From contig CM041115.1 of NCBI GenBank assembly GCA_023079485.1, forward strand, positions 27,467,505-27,531,504: a stretch of 64,000 nt of DNA, read 5' to 3'. This stretch comes from Archilochus colubris (lineage: Eukaryota; Chordata; Aves; Apodiformes; Trochilidae). Position 1 is the stretch's first letter. Every line of letters begins with the position of its first letter. Positions 1 through 10,506 of this stretch are shown in pieces. Made by a program: the position numbers and the translations under genes. Below the pieces are notes generated by a model. It made no database searches. It was not told where the DNA came from and was given only the letters and a program-made list of their open reading frames with translations.

Positions 1-448
1 AGTCTTATTAATAACATGGATTAAAAATAACACCAAGACCTCTTCCAATATACTTAGTTGTATTAAACATGTATTCCGCTGTTCACCATTTGCTAGCTCT
101 TCTGAACACATTGGGAATATCTCCCACTAAGCAGTTTTAAAATACTCTATCAGAACTGGAAGCATCCTGTTCTTATTCATATTTTTACTTCTTCCACATA
201 TTGCTATATGGTATATAATGAAGGAAATGACATTTCTGGAAGACTTCTATAAATGAAGAACATACTCGACTTTTTTTTATTTCTACTATTGAAACAGCAA
301 AAATGCTATCAAATTGCTGAAATTTAAGGCCTGTTGCTGAAGCAGAAGACTGAGGACAATACTAGCTTAACATTCTGGCCTAGTCTTGGAAATGTGGTTT
401 AGGTTTTGTGAAGTTTTCCACTTTACTGAGGTGCTTACATACATAAAC

Positions 449-474
449 TTTTTTTTTTTTTTTTTTTTTTTTTT
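449..474. repeat. Poly-T tract, 26 bases
   Basis: An uninterrupted run of 26 T. No mobile-element body is recognisable beside it, so it is a simple homopolymer of uncertain origin. It is likely to be length-variable. Confidence 0.9.
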
Positions 475-833
475 GTGCCATTTGCTGACAGTCTGAAAAC
501 TGCTGTGTTGTCAAAAACCATTTACTGGTATTGGTAAATATCTCTGTATTCAGTCTGTGTTTAATCACATAGAATACTAGCCTCTTAGAATTTTCCTTTA
601 TTTTTACATCCATTGTTGCTCTTGATCTTGTTCTTGATCTTGAAGATCTTTTCTTACACAGACAAATTACTTACACTGGGGTGTTTAAGTAGAAAAAAGG
701 TTATGATGAACAAATATTGACAAAATACGGAGTTCTTAGCTGATGGAGATCTTCATTCATCTTGTCACATATCTATGAATGGTATGAAGACTGTGATTTG
801 GGTCATCAGAAACAGTGTAACAGGATGAGAACA

Positions 834-890
834 AGGTTGGACTCAGTCTTTTCCAGCCTGAGCAACTCTATGATTCTATGATTGTATGAT
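834..890 (+). mobile_element. CR1 LINE, 3'-end remnant
   Basis: Reads as a degraded CR1 3' end: a GGTTGGACT-like start, a TTCCAGCCTGAG-like segment, then octamer-type tail repeats (CTATGATT units). Only the last ~55 bases of the element survive. Confidence 0.7.
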
Positions 891-3800
891 TATTTATCCT
901 TTTGCTTTGTCCTGGAAATTCGGATAATAATGTAATTCAGATATTTTTGACATTTGAAGAGTTCTTAGATATGACAAAATAAACTTTTGTTCAATCTTCT
1001 TGTTCAGCTCTTCAGACTGCCCTAGTCTCATCACTATGTAGAGAGTAAAGAATACAGGAAAATACAGTTAAGGTTAGAATATTAAAGATAACCTAGTCTA
1101 ATGAAGCTGAATATAGTACCAAAAAACTCTTCAGTGTTTTCCCCATGTGGTATGAAAATAAATGTAATTTCTTAGAAAGAATAAGAGATTAAATAGATCT
1201 GTCCACAACATAGTGTCAGTTTTAAAAGACTAAAAAAGCAAAAGTAATGAACGTAGAAGTTTCACATTGTAACAGTTCAAAATTTATCTTCAGAGTGATT
1301 TGGGCATAATGTATTTTGCAGGAATTATGCAATTTTCTTATGATGCTGCTTTTAGCAAAAAAGGTAAACAATATCTTTACATACTATGTACAGTACAAAC
1401 ACTGTAAGTTCAGTTACTGTGTTAAGACATGGACCACCTAAAAATAAAAATCAGCTGAACAGAAGTGAAATGCAATTATGGCATACAGAAATGTGATGTA
1501 CATCTTAACTCCTGCTTGCTCATGAACAGTTGTAAAGAATTACATCCGACAAGAACAGTCTGTGGAGTTGATTTTTCTGAGTAACATAACTTCAGTAAAA
1601 AGGATCACATTTTTTTGTAGCTCTCAGTAGAAACCTTGATTTCATGACAAATACATTGCCCTTAAACAGTGAAGGGCTTCTTGGCAAGTGCTTTCCACTA
1701 TAAATCACATTACATCAAGACAAAAGCATTACAATGTTTTTCATCTCCTGACTGTAATGATGACTGTAATTTTCAATTTGTTTCATTGAGAGTTCTATTG
1801 AAATGTCCTTCATTTCCTTAATTCAAAGACTTAAACAAAATGTTACTTATGAATTACCCCTTATATTTCACCAAATGTTTGTCGGGATGGAAAGCACACT
1901 ATCGGCATATAGACACTGTTTTTATTAAATCCATAATTCTTTGTTCCAAAATGCTTCTCTGGAATAATACCTACTTCTACTTCATTATTCTAGATAGCAT
2001 AGATTTGATAGGGTTGTCTGCTTTTTAGCAGGAGACCAGATAGCTTTTCACCACACATAAAGGAACACTGGTAAAATTGGGAAATCAATTTTCTAATATA
2101 ATTTCATATCAGCTATCATAAATCAAAAGCCAATTACATCAGTAGTATTCTTCTTTGGTTCTGTGCTTCTTGTTCAACTTCACTAACAATACCCCTTGCC
2201 TCTGCCCACACCTCCTCCGTGCCCCTCTAATAAAACCTTTCCTTCCCAGTTGCCAAAGCAAAGATCCTTGAAGATACAGTAATGTTGGCTCTGGACTTCT
2301 TCGAAAGGATGCAGAGGTGGAAGGGAGTAATTGCTTCACACAAAGGGTTGTCTAGAAGCCTGATTATAAAGAAAATAAATCATTCTAACAATATTTATAA
2401 GTAGGGTATTCAATGATGTTGCAGTTTGATTGCAGTTTGCTGCAATCGGAGCTGTTTAACTGAGTCAGTGAATGTTATGCTGAGCTACTTTAAAAAGCTT
2501 TTAGAAGGCTTTGGTAAAAGGAGACATCAGCATTCAAAGACTTGGAGTTGCAATTAGATACAATTATCTCAATTTTTAGGGATCTCCACTGCAGGTCAAT
2601 ACTATTTCTTACATCTAGCCCCATAGAAATAAACACCTATAATTCATGCCCTTTTGGGATTAACTGCACGTCCTGCTCCAAAAGAAAATATTTTATATAT
2701 TTTCTTTATTAAATATCTCCCCAATTCCTGTTACAAGTACCTAAGGCCTTCCTTAGGCTCTGATCTTCCACTTCTACATGGCTGTAGCTCTGTGGCAACT
2801 ACTGCCAATTAACCCATACAAGAGTCCTTGCTCAGCACATTTATGTCCCTGTAATTGTTTTAGCAGACTGCCTTGTTTGTGATCTGCAGAAAATGGACAG
2901 ACAATTTGGTTGTTTCTGCCTTCCATTTTTAGGAAGTAGTATTTCATTAAGTCCTTTGTGCAATTAGTTCCCATTGGGCAGACAGCTGTCCACTAAATCA
3001 ATCCAATGCAGTTGCCTCCATTTTCAAGATGCGAGACTGTAACACAAATGAATGGGGTTGACATAAATGCGAAGACAGAATCTGTTATGTGCTCTGAGGC
3101 ACAAGTGACACATTTTTCAACAATACTTACTAGAGCCAAGTAATCAGTGCCACATAAGCAAACTTGGGAGCACACCCAAGCAGACAGATTAGTAAGAATA
3201 ATTTCTGAAGAGAAAAAATAAGATGAAAAAATCACATCATGATTGAGGGACCATATTAAAAGTAACAGGTGAGTGCAGAGAATTGCTGACATACTCTCCA
3301 TCTACATTGGTTGTGTTTTCATTTACACTAACATTACTTCTCTGAAGTAAAGGAGGCAGAGTCAACATCTATACAGCTGTGCTAAATCAATTTATTTTAC
3401 CCATCACCAAGTACCAGTATTTGGATTTCTGTGTGTAGCAGCAACCATGTTACCAAGTATGTCATAGTTATTTAGGTAGTTACTTAACAGTTTTTTTTCA
3501 TTTTGCTCTATTTGTTTTTTCTTTATTAGGATATATGTTTTAAATATTAATCTACTTGCCACTATACTTCCCCTCTGTAACTGTGCTTTACATGTACTGC
3601 TATGACTTTAAAGCTGTGCTATTACAATTAAATGACAGTGAGAAAAAAGGGTATATGGAAAGCTGCTTTTGAGTCCTGATTCATGCTTGAATATAAGTGG
3701 AATGGGAGGAGCAGAATATACAGTGTTGCAAAACACACCAAATGTGGTTTACTACAAAATAAACCACTCTCATTTATGACTACTGTAGAATTTAAAGCAT

Positions 3801-5707
3801 TAACACAGAGAAAACTGAGAGAATGACTGACTGTAGCTGGCAGATGTACGTCTTCTGTCAGAAATTTAAAATTTCATTTTAAAAAACATTTACTGTGTAG
3901 ACTTCAAAAAACTTTCAAGAATTTCAACTTTGAAGCATTTCAGTGATAGCTGTATTACCACTCCTCACAAACATTAAATACTAGAGGAGTCACTCAAAAG
4001 AAAACTTTTTATCTTAGCAGCATAGATGTGGGAATATGCACAAAAACTGAGGAGAAATAAAATTTGGTTTTTAGTTCTTATGCTAAGAAAGTAAAAACAT
4101 AGTGATGGAGTAAAACAAAATGGTACTTCTAAAATTTTTCAGCTTTAACCATGATTGTGGGTGTTTTGTACACAGGCTATTTGGCTCTGACCTCTGCTCA
4201 GTGAAGTGTTCACTAGTACTCAATTCTAGGAACCATTACAAATCACAGCTGTACAGGGGCAACACATCTTTCTTCAGCTTCAAGGTCACATTATGGCAAT
4301 GCAGCAAATCTAGTTCTGCTTTAATGTCTTTTTACAGAATACTATGTCTTTTACAATAGTGATGTCTCTGTTTCTATTGACATAATTGGGCATGAACTTT
4401 CAAAATTCACTGTCATAAAATATTCTTTGACTTAACAAAATTTCCAGGATGGGCATTCTTCAATCATTTTTTCTGGAAATGTCTTCAGTATCCTGTGGGC
4501 ACTACTGAACAGGCTGTTAATCACAAGCTACAGACCTGTTTAAATAGAAAAACATAACAAATGCAAGGTGATGGTGTCCCCTCCACATCTGATGTTCATG
4601 GTGCTCTATGACAACAAATAGGACATTATTTTTAGACCTTCTCCAAAAGGAAGGCAGTGGAGGAGGTGCTGACCAGCTGCACAAAGAAGAAACGCGGAAG
4701 GTACTTTTCCCAAATGACGACCAAAATGGTTCCACCTGAGCTTCTGCTTGGAAACAGTACAGCTTTATTCCTCTGATGAAGTAATACTGAGTTTTGAAAA
4801 CTGAGGTGGCTCAAAGATAAGTGTTCAATTCTTAAGGCCTAATTCTTTTAAGTAGATAGATGTCAAGAAGGCAAACTTCGCAGCTGTGTCAGCTTCATTA
4901 TTGTCTCAGATTAACTGCTGTTACAGCAACCTTTCACAAGTCCTGCGTAAGGAGGCAAGTTAAGTTTCTGTATTTATATCTAATGCAAACTAATTCTGGC
5001 ACAAGTAGGTGTTACAGTATTGATACACAGATGAAATTTTAAAGTCCTTTTGAATGAGGTTGTAGTTTGCATAATTTGCAACTTGCAAATCTGCAATGGC
5101 AACTCTCTCCTGCCTCCACCTTTACCACTTTGATCTTTGACTTGCTTCATACCAGTGGGTGTATCAGTGTGCATGGAATGCAAGCAGACAGACACTTGCA
5201 GTGTGGCTTATGCCCTGTAAACCCACCTCTGAATACCGATGTGAATTGGTTTTATCCTTTCTTTTGCAAAGCAACAGTAACTCCGAGGGCCTAAAACGAG
5301 AAGGGTGAGCTTAGACTGAGATGATAAACCAGTGCAAGCAGCCCTGCATCTCAGCAGAACCAGGTGCTACCTGATCTCCATCATTGACTGTAGTTGCTTT
5401 GGTCAGTGCTGATGCCACCACCTCGGATGGGCATGGTTTGGTTGTGGTACTTGAGAAGCTGGAGAGCCCGTGCATTATTTCTCACCTGGTGCCATAATGC
5501 ACACCTCATGCAGTGGAATAAAGCTAAAGCACGTTGCCTTTAAGACAGGATCTATGGAAGTGCATCACAAGTAAGTGACGGTTGCACCGTAGAGAACTCT
5601 CAGAAAACCTAAACAGTAATTTTTGCCAATGAGAAACTTTGCCATGCGAATTGTATTTCAAGCTACGTGTGCGAAATCCCAGTCTCTTCCAGATAAAAGG
5701 TCTTTTA

Positions 5708-5725
5708 TCATCATCATCATCATCA
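5708..5725. repeat. (TCA)6 trinucleotide microsatellite
   Basis: Six perfect TCA units at the upstream edge of the CpG island, about 270 bases before the AUH start codon. Simple repeats of this kind often vary in length. No functional claim. Confidence 0.85.
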
Positions 5726-5920
5726 GCTAGAGATGGGGTCGGCCGTCCTGGCGCCGCTGCCAAGCCGGGCGGTGCCCAGCCAGTTACCTCACTGCTCCCG
5801 CCGCCTCCGTCCCAGGGCTTACGCGGCTCAGCAGCACCGGGCTCCCCGCGGGCCCTCGCACCTCGGCGGCTCCTGGGGGGGGAGGGGAGCGGCGGCTGCG
5901 GCCCCTGCGTGCCGCGGGCG

Positions 5921-5933
5921 GTCACGTGGGCGG
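5921..5933 (+). promoter_or_regulatory. E-box (GTCACGTG) overlapping a GC box
   Basis: GTCACGTG occupies 5921-5928 and its last G is the first base of GGGCGG (5928-5933). The palindromic CACGTG core with 5' GT is the type bound by USF and MiT/TFE factors; the CLEAR consensus is GTCACGTGAC, and here the last two bases differ. GGGCGG is an SP1-type box. The pair lies 65 bases upstream of the start codon inside the CpG island. Occupancy is inferred, not shown. Confidence 0.55.
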
Positions 5934-5992
5934 CGGTACCGCGGCCGCCGGTCGGGAGAGGCTGAGGCGGTGCTGGCGGCGAAGGCAGCAGC

Positions 5993-6191
5993 ATGGCGGC
6001 GGCGCTGGGCGGCCTGGGCCTCCTGCAAGGCCGAGTCAGGTTGGCAGCCGCAGCAGCAGCCGCCGCGACTTTTTCCCTCGGCCGTTGCGGACACCGAGCG
6101 CCGGTGATACCCTGGGCCGGGAGGAGCTACGGTTCCCATGCAAAGGAAGAGGAGGAGCTGCGGGTCCGGTATCTGGATGACGAACACCAAG
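5993..6191 (+). CDS. AUH: AUH exon 1: start codon and mitochondrial transit peptide
   Basis: AUH hydrates 3-methylglutaconyl-CoA to HMG-CoA in the mitochondrial matrix (leucine catabolism) and also binds AU-rich RNA. This exon codes residues 1-66 plus the first base of codon 67. The ATG has a good Kozak context (A at -3, G at +4). Residues 1-50 have transit-peptide character: Arg-rich, almost no acidic residues, and an eight-Ala run (residues 18-25). The acidic segment KEEEELRVRYLDDE (residues 51-64) matches the start of the mature AUH family sequence and is the strongest identification. The donor is CAAG|GTAACG at 6191/6192. By aligning downstream lysines, the N-terminus is 21 residues shorter than the human protein as I recall it, all within the poorly conserved transit region. 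Confidence 0.93.
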
Positions 6192-6629
6192 GTAACGAGA
6201 GCGAGGCGCCGGGGGCCGCGGAGGGGCGGCCGTTCCCCGAGGCCCTGGCTCCCACAGGCCCCTGGCCGCCTGGTCAGTGGGACCCCCGGCACTCCCCGGC
6301 TTGCCGACACCTTGGGGATGGGGAGGGGGGGCAAGGGGGGACGGTGACGGAGAGAGCGACCCAGCGGCGGGGGATGGCAGGGGAGCGGCGACAGCTCTGC
6401 GGCGCGTCAGCCATCGGCTTCCTAGCGGGGTGCTCGGAGCTGCCGGCAAGGCACTTGCAGAGCTGAGTCAGCTTGGTCTCTCCTGGCTTCCCTTTCCCGG
6501 AGTGTGCCCCGTGTATGCGAGGTGCACCTCGCTGAGTTAGCATCTGTGGGCCTTTTTAATGGGAGGAAATGAAGTTCGGCAGCAAACCGCTACGATCCTC
6601 CTGGTTTTGTGGAAGGAGTGCCCGTAGCG

Positions 6630-6692
6630 AGGGGTTGGAACTAGGTGATGTGTAAGGATCCTTCCATCCCAGTCAGCACTGTGATTCTGTAG
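6630..6692 (+). mobile_element. CR1 LINE, 3'-end fragment
   Basis: GGGGTTGGAACTAGGTGATG followed by a CCTTCCATCCC-like segment and a GTGATTCTGTA end is the recognisable last ~60 bases of CR1. It lies at the downstream edge of the CpG island. Confidence 0.75.
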
Positions 6693-7180
6693 TTCTCTGG
6701 TGCTATGACTCGTGCTGCTTCAGCAAAGGCAGGCAAAAACACAGAAGTTGTATCAACGTTTTCTGTTTTGGAAAGTGTGGCTTCAGCAAGTTGGCTTCAG
6801 CCAACTCATGCTCATCTTGTTCTGCTTTCCTGGTGGCCATCTTACCCCAGCACTTTAGTGGTTGCTGACCTTTTTATACTTGACTGTTTAAAGAGTCTTG
6901 TTTTAATCCACCGGGTTAAACAAAACAAAAAAAAGAAACACCATACTCCAGAATCGTGTGAAACTGGTGCATCACAACATGGACACTTAAAGCTTCCTTT
7001 TCTGGTTTATTGCTCACCAGGTTTTGGAGGTGTTCTTCCCTTGGAGGTGTTTCACCTCCTTTGGTATTTGTCACTTGCTTCCCATTTGGTTGCAGCGAGT
7101 CTAGAAATGGTGGAGAAACAGTGAGTACAAGCTCCTGAGAATTTATTTTTAATTAATATAAGCCATGATACTAGACCTAC

Positions 7181-7204
7181 TTTTTTTTTTTTTTTTTTTT
7201 TTTT
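7181..7204. repeat. Poly-T tract, 24 bases
   Basis: Uninterrupted T24 followed by AATAAAAAGG. No element body is recognised next to it. Confidence 0.9.
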
Positions 7205-9348
7205 AATAAAAAGGTCCCTAGTGTGGAGCTCTATTTATCTGTAGTGAATGAACCCCATTTTGTGGATCTTGGGTCTTGGAAGAACCATAAGTTGAGATGC
7301 ACAATTCATTTTATGGCTTTCAGCATTCCAAATCAGGTATTTCAGACTTGCTGCAAATTCCGGCAAACACCTACAAGTTGAGTATGCGAGTATGCATATG
7401 TATAGTGTTGCATATGTATACACACAGGTAACTTTAAAACTTTGCATTTCAACATAAGGCTCAGCAGATGACTTGTTTTCAATGGAAGACAGATTTTACT
7501 CAAGTTGATGGTATAATCTGATCCTGAAGTTCACTTCTGTCTCATTGATTGTTATGTTCCCAACTCTTTCCATTTCCCTTGAGACTTAAGTCTAGTTTTA
7601 TAAACCAGCTGTGGAGATCAAAATTGCTTCAAAACCTTTTTTTTTAGTTTTTTTGAGGTTATTTTAATTAAGAAAGAGGCAAGACAGGAGCAAATAGAAG
7701 TTTGTAAAATTTTGGAGGAATGTTTTTTCTTCGTGCTTCTCCAACAAGTTACAGAAAATACGTGAGCGCTACCTAAAATAAGGATTTTTGCTTTTTCTAT
7801 TACACAACAAACAATAGAATAGCTGCGTTCTAGCTGTTAAATCAGGTAGGAATAGTTGCTTTTTTAATGTGATGAAGGTGTTTTGGACTGTGTATCTATC
7901 CTGAGTTGCTTGATGAGTGTTTTTGGTGCAGATACACTTTGATTGTGTGGAGAATTGAAGGAGATTTTTGAAGAAAAGGTTCAGAGATTGCTACATTTTG
8001 CTTGGTAATGGCCCATCTTCTTTTATATTTTATGTTGAAAAAATATTTTTGGAGTTTTTTCTTTCCTTCTCAGAATATGTTTGTTAAATGTGGCATTAAA
8101 AATGCCCAGAAACATGTCGGTACCATTTGAACTGTTAAATCAGCTGTGGCTATCATGAGAATTCAATGCATTTTTAATTCAGGAATTCTCTTCAGGAGAA
8201 TGGGTCTTTTCAGCTTTTCCTTTCAGAATGACATAGAAAGACACAGAGACAAATACTCTCTGTTAATGAAGTATTAGAACAAAGATCTAGAAGTAAGCCT
8301 GAAGCTTCATAAGCTTCATATGCCTCCTTTATCAGCCCAAAGAGTAGACCAAGTTTCTGCAAAAGAAACATGTCTCTGCTTTCTGCCTGTGCCTCTGCTT
8401 CACATTCTCTTTCTTGCCTTGTGTCAAGTTCATCTATCTTTATCTGCCTTTTCAGCACATAATACCTCTCCTACATTAGGACACTTAGCTCCATAAAAGC
8501 ATCAGTGATCTTCCTTGCTCTTCTCTTACCTACCATTTATTTTTCCACCAGTTCATGTTCTAGACCTTCCCAGGTGAGATCCTGATGCCGTTGCCTCATC
8601 ATAGTCTTCTGTTTCTTGCTTTAGCACACACAGGGATGGACTCTGTCCCTCTGACTTCTTTTAATGGCACACACATGCTCATTTATGCTGTGGTTATGCT
8701 CCTGTACACTTGTAGTCTTTCCATGGTACTTGGAGAAGGCTGTGTTGTCCAGAGGCATTTACAGTTTAGGATGCTGTGAGGCAGGAAGAGTGACAGTAGC
8801 TGCTTCATGTACAGGCACATCTTGTAGTTTAGCCCAAATCGTTCCCTGCAGGCAAGGTAGCAAACTGTCCTGCTTCATAACACTTTCATATGATTTGTAT
8901 ACTGAAGTTTCTGGGGAATGGTTGAATATAAATTGAAATGAAACTTTCTGACTTTCAAATTTGAAATGAATTACAGTATAGAGGATGTGAGATATTTGAA
9001 GAATGTGATAGTAAAATCCCTGTGTATTCTAAATAACGTTTCAACTCGTGCAGCTTTTAGTATCAGTTTTCTGTGAGTATAGATGAATGTCAGTACCTTA
9101 GTGTTTTTACTTTATTTGAGATTCTATTTGAGTATCACTAGGGCTGAAATATACTGTCACTATTGAAATTTCAGAACTGTTAAGTCAAGCTGCATTAGTG
9201 ATTCCATAAAAAATCTTCATGAATGTAGGGCTTCTGCATTCTGAGTTACATGTGTAATCAGGAGAAAGATCTGTAGTCTTGACTGCAGTGTTACAATGTC
9301 ACTTTCTGGAATGTGATGCAAATATTTGTAAAATTTAGATTTTGCACT

Positions 9349-9655
9349 AGAATCACAGAATGTTAGGGGTTGGAAGGGACCTCTGGAGATCATCTGGTCC
9401 AACCACCGTAGATTGCATAGAGTTGAGAAGAAGATTATTTTAAATGTCTCCAGAGTTAGAGAATCCACCACCTCTCTATGCATCCTGCCCCAGTGCTCTG
9501 CTACCCTCAAAGTAAAAAAGTTCTTGTGTGTTTAGATAAAATTCCCTTGTGTTGAAAGTTTTGCCTATTACCTCTTTTTATGTTATTGGGCACCACTGAA
9601 AAATACTGGCCCCATCCTCCTGACGTCCACAAATATTTATAAGCGTTGCTAATTG
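9349..9655 (-). mobile_element. CR1 LINE, 5'-truncated, minus strand
   Basis: Begins with the reverse-complemented CR1 3' end (AGAATCACAGAATGTTAGGG, then TTGGAAGGGACC) and continues into the C-terminal part of ORF2. The minus frame contains a degraded version of the conserved CR1 C-terminal segment. Frameshifts and stops make it an old, dead copy. Its 5' end abuts the next, oppositely oriented CR1. Confidence 0.85.
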
Positions 9656-9657
9656 CT

Positions 9658-10506
9658 GGGTGAAAATGTTGATCTGCTTGAGGGATAGAGAGGCTCTGCA
9701 GAGGGATCTAAACAGGCTTGATTGATGGGGCAAGGCCAATTTTACGAGTTTCTCTAAGGCCAAATCTTGGGTCCTGCAGTTTGGCCACAACAGTTCCCAG
9801 CAGTGCTACAGGCTTGGGGAGGAGTGGCTGGAGAGCTGCCCAGCAGAGAGAGACCTGTGGGTGCTGATTGACAGCTGAACATGAGCCAGCAGTGTGCCCA
9901 GGTTGCCAAGAAGGCCAGTGGCATCCTGGCCTCTATCAGAACAGTGTGACCAGCAAGATGAGGAGGGTGATCTTACCCTTGTACTCAGCTTTGTTGAGGC
10001 CACACCTCGAGTACTTTGTGCAGCTTTGGGTGCTACAGTGTAGGCAGCATATTCAGATGCTGGAGAGGGTGAAGAGGAGGGCAACCAAGCTGACTAGGGG
10101 TCTGGAGAACAGATTTTAGGAGAGGCTGAAGGCACTGGGGCTGTTTGGATTGGAGAAGAGGAGTCTGAGTGCAGACCTTTCTCTCAAAAACTACCTGAAA
10201 GGAGGTTGTGTTGAGGCAGGTGTTGGCCTTTTCTCCCCAGTGACTAGTAGTAGGACAAGAGGAAATGGATTCTAGGTGTGCCAAGGGAGGTTCAGATTAG
10301 ATATTAAGAAAAATTTCTTCACCAAATGAGTGGTGAAGCATTGAAGCAGTTTGCCCAGGGAGATTGTGGAGTCGCTGTCCCTGGTGGCATTGAGAGAACT
10401 TGTAGCTGTGGTGCTTTGGAAGATGATTTAGTGGTTAAGGTGGTATAGGACTGATGGTTGGACTTGATGATCTTGACGGTCCTTTCCAACTATGATGATT
10501 CTATGT
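9658..10506 (+). mobile_element. CR1 LINE, 5'-truncated, plus strand
   Basis: Starts inside ORF2 after the reverse-transcriptase catalytic region. It carries recognisable CR1 C-terminal blocks (a [22 protein letters not shown] segment at about 9976-10030; a [16 protein letters not shown] segment at about 10070-10105) and ends with the CR1 3' UTR and an imperfect ATTCTATG tail near 10506. Several stops interrupt it. With the preceding element it forms a head-to-head (5'-to-5') pair. Confidence 0.88.

Larger units (their letters stand above)
1..5700. other. Intergenic region upstream of AUH, no gene recognised
   Basis: AT-rich sequence with many stop codons in all frames. The open frames are at most about 100 codons and none resembles a known protein. 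Two things are identifiable: a 26-base T tract and a short CR1 3' remnant, listed separately. In mammals AUH lies between NFIL3 and SYK (established knowledge), but I saw no recognisable exon of either here. Distal regulatory DNA may be present but cannot be judged by eye. Confidence 0.6.
5735..6480 (+). promoter_or_regulatory. AUH: CpG-island promoter of AUH
   Basis: Base composition changes abruptly from AT-rich to very GC-rich with dense CpG at about 5735 and returns to AT-rich after about 6550. The island covers the presumed transcription start, the 5' UTR, exon 1 and the start of intron 1. I see no TATA box at a sensible distance, which fits a broad housekeeping-type promoter. GC boxes and one E-box are visible. 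The exact transcription start cannot be read from sequence alone. Confidence 0.85.

Noticed and set aside
1..5700. NFIL3 or another neighbouring gene upstream
   Set aside because: Human synteny suggested it, but no conserved coding segment or second CpG island is visible.
5733..6107. Upstream ATG with a 124-codon frame overlapping the AUH start
   Set aside because: It is out of frame with AUH, its translation is Arg/Ala/Pro low complexity, and it is unknown whether the transcript even includes 5733.
5524..6540. Many overlapping open frames on both strands, up to 168 codons, around the CpG island
   Set aside because: GC-rich DNA has few stop codons. Only the frame from 5993 continues through a proper donor into conserved AUH exons; the others are low-complexity Pro/Arg/Ala strings.
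6705..7124. 139-codon plus-strand open frame in intron 1
   Set aside because: No recognisable domain, overlaps no splice-supported exon, and lies just downstream of the CpG island where chance frames are longer.
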